Below are positions 63,042-64,000 of a stretch of 64,000 bases of DNA, in pieces. The stretch is taken from contig NZ_JAAZUH010000002.1 of assembly GCF_013185915.1 (NCBI RefSeq), positions 620,001 to 684,000 of the forward strand, written 5' to 3'. This stretch comes from Stenotrophomonas bentonitica (GTDB taxonomy: Bacteria > Pseudomonadota > Gammaproteobacteria > Xanthomonadales > Xanthomonadaceae). Every line of letters begins with the position of its first letter. Positions within the stretch are counted from its first letter, which is position 1. The notes below the pieces were generated by a model. It was not told where the DNA came from. It searched no databases and was given only the letters and a program-made list of their open reading frames with translations. The position numbers were made by a program, and so were the translations under genes.

Positions 63042-63497
63042 ATGGCATTGCACGCGTTCGCCTACGTCAGCGAAGCGGTCGAAGGAATCGACGGGTCGGA
63101 CATCGACCGCATACTCGCCGCCGCGTCCAGCTTCAACAAGGTCACCGGTGTCACGGGTGTCCTGATGTTCGACGGCCAGCGTTTCCTGCAGTACCTGGAA
63201 GGACCGGACGATGGCGTCGCCTCGGTCGAACAGCGCGTCCTGAATGCCCGAAGCCACCTGCGCGTCCGCGCGCTGGCGCGTGGCGAAGTGGCCACCCGCC
63301 ATTTCCCGCGCTGGACCATGGCGTCGTCCCGGATCGACCCGGACGTGATGAGCGCGATCGTCGACGCCGAGTGGCCGGGATTCAGCGCGGCCCCACCGGT
63401 GGAGGGCCAGCGGCGGGTGGGTTTCGCGCGCCTGCTGGAGCTTTGGACCGGTGTCTCCGGCGAGCTGGAGCCGGCCGCAGTGACCCTCGGTTCGTGA
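63042..63497 (+). CDS. Stand-alone BLUF-domain blue-light photoreceptor
   Basis: A 151-residue BLUF protein binding FAD. All key residues are present: Tyr8, Asn32, Gln50, Trp91 and Met93, at the same spacing as Tyr21, Asn45, Gln63, Trp104 and Met106 of AppA. Motif SFNKVTGVTGVLMFDGQRFL at 30-49. No output domain follows, only about 50 residues, so signalling would need a partner protein. A G-rich ribosome site precedes ATG 63042. Confidence 0.93.
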   Translation: MALHAFAYVSEAVEGIDGSDIDRILAAASSFNKVTGVTGVLMFDGQRFLQYLEGPDDGVASVEQRVLNARSHLRVRALARGEVATRHFPRWTMASSRIDPDVMSAIVDAEWPGFSAAPPVEGQRRVGFARLLELWTGVSGELEPAAVTLGS

Positions 63498-63547
63498 TTG
63501 CGTGCGCGCCGTAACAGAAAGATCACAGTGCAGCGCCTACGATGTGT

Positions 63548-63665
63548 CTACCAGCTGTGACCGGTCCGGGGGAGGCCCCCGGGGTTGTCTGAAAGGGTAG
63601 TAACCGCAGCTGGACCACTTTGTTGGCCGTCGTCCGTACTCTCCGCGGGCGGCGGCTTTGTTCTT
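63548..63665 (+). ncRNA. Candidate structured small RNA (unassigned)
   Basis: Upstream is a possible -10 TACGAT (63536-63541). A 9-bp closing stem pairs 63549-63557 with 63603-63611 (CCAGCTGTG/CGCAGCTGG). It encloses a 7-bp hairpin CCGGGGG/CCCCCGG (64-80 of the 63500s). An 11-bp terminator stem follows, GCCGTCGTCCG/CGGGCGGCGGC (63624-63654), with TTTGTTCTTT. The -35 is poor. No known RNA family was recognised; a leader of the following gene is also possible. Confidence 0.5.
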
Positions 63666-63725
63666 TGTAGGCCTGCCCGCGACACGTTAGGCTTGTCGCA
63701 CCTGCATCCTGCCTCCTGGCCACGA

Positions 63726-64000
63726 ATGATCGAATCCAACCTGCCGTTCCCGCACGCGGCCAGCGCCGCTGCGCAGGCGCGCATCTGCGTCATCGGGCTG
63801 GGCTATGTGGGGTTGCCGCTGACCGTGGCCTTCGGCGCGGTGCACCCGACCCTGGGCTATGACATCGATACGGCACGGGTCACCGAGCTGCAGCAGGGCC
63901 GCGACCACACCCTGGAACTGGAACCGCAAGAGCTGGCTGCGGCGGTGCAGGCGCGCTACAGCGCCGACCCGGCCGACCTGGCCGACTGCAACGTCTACAT
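63726..64000 (+). CDS. UDP-glucose/GDP-mannose dehydrogenase family protein, N-terminal part
   Basis: The first 91 residues of a nucleotide-sugar dehydrogenase, cut by the window end. The NAD-binding loop ICVIGLGYVGLPLTVAFG lies near residue 21, followed by GYDIDTARVTELQQG and DHTLELEPQEL. The latter resembles the WbpO/TviB (UDP-GalNAc or UDP-GlcNAc dehydrogenase) group that feeds surface polysaccharide synthesis. The exact substrate cannot be told from this part. Confidence 0.85.
   Translation, partial: MIESNLPFPHAASAAAQARICVIGLGYVGLPLTVAFGAVHPTLGYDIDTARVTELQQGRDHTLELEPQELAAAVQARYSADPADLADCNVY

Overview
The window looks like a piece of a Xanthomonadaceae chromosome, most likely Stenotrophomonas. 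It is GC-rich and densely coded. It holds several GTAG-headed stem-loop repeats of the SMAG/REP type known from Stenotrophomonas. Its gene groups (comEC-exbB-exbD-msbA-lpxK-kdsB, petABC-sspAB, fimT-pilVWXY1E) are typical of that family. There is no prophage, insertion sequence, CRISPR array or rRNA operon. Species-level assignment is not possible from the sequence alone.

Layout. 1-2.7 kb: the N-terminal end of a flavin monooxygenase, then a visibly lower-GC pair, a cis-proline-3-hydroxylase-like 2-oxoglutarate dioxygenase and a DMT-family exporter. 2.9-7.2 kb: putrescine ABC importer potGHI plus a Sad-type succinate-semialdehyde dehydrogenase. 7.3-12.7 kb (minus strand): phoH/ybeZ-ybeY-hypothetical-corC-DUF4105-corA, where the DUF4105 (Lnb-like) gene sits where lnt lies in E. 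coli. 12.7-13.2 kb: a 463-bp gene-free region with four DnaA-box-like 9-mers. 13.2-16.2 kb: an HlyD/ABC/ABC-2 exporter operon separating miaB from phoH. 17.9-22.9 kb: a lytic transglycosylase, petABC (cytochrome bc1), sspA and sspB. 22.9-25.7 kb (minus): DUF3301, DUF2272, nadC and a UPF0434/Trm112-like gene. 25.7-29.1 kb: purEK, sodB, monothiol glutaredoxin and an SDR that lacks its catalytic residues. 29.1-34.2 kb: a large Oar-like TonB-dependent receptor and ppnN. 34.3-41.2 kb: a minor-pilin operon ending in pilY1 and pilE, then tRNA-Asn and an oppositely oriented orphan pseudopilin. 42-44.1 kb: uvrB. 44.2-56.1 kb: tRNA-Val, then comEC-exbBD-msbA-lpxK-kdsB-NHL protein-uvrC-pgsA and a tRNA cluster (three Gly, one Cys). 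56.2-60.2 kb: two small hypothetical genes and an apparent anaerobic/microaerobic group (ccoG-like, small membrane protein, truncated haemoglobin, hemN) with two FNR/Anr-type boxes. 60.4-61.1 kb: a HigBA-type toxin-antitoxin pair with a palindromic operator. 61.1-64 kb: tRNA-Leu, GST, TraB/GumN protein, a stand-alone BLUF photoreceptor, a candidate structured small RNA, and the start of a nucleotide-sugar dehydrogenase.

How the genes fit together. Type IV pilus minor pilins plus ComEC suggest twitching and natural DNA uptake. MsbA, LpxK and KdsB serve lipid A/Kdo synthesis, with ExbBD energising TonB receptors such as the Oar-like protein. PetABC, CcoG, truncated haemoglobin and HemN adjust respiration and haem synthesis to oxygen. 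The observations most worth following are the paired FNR boxes placed about 42 bp from start codons, the DnaA-box cluster, the small-RNA candidate near 63.6 kb, the proline-hydroxylase/exporter islet and the DUF4105 replacement of lnt.
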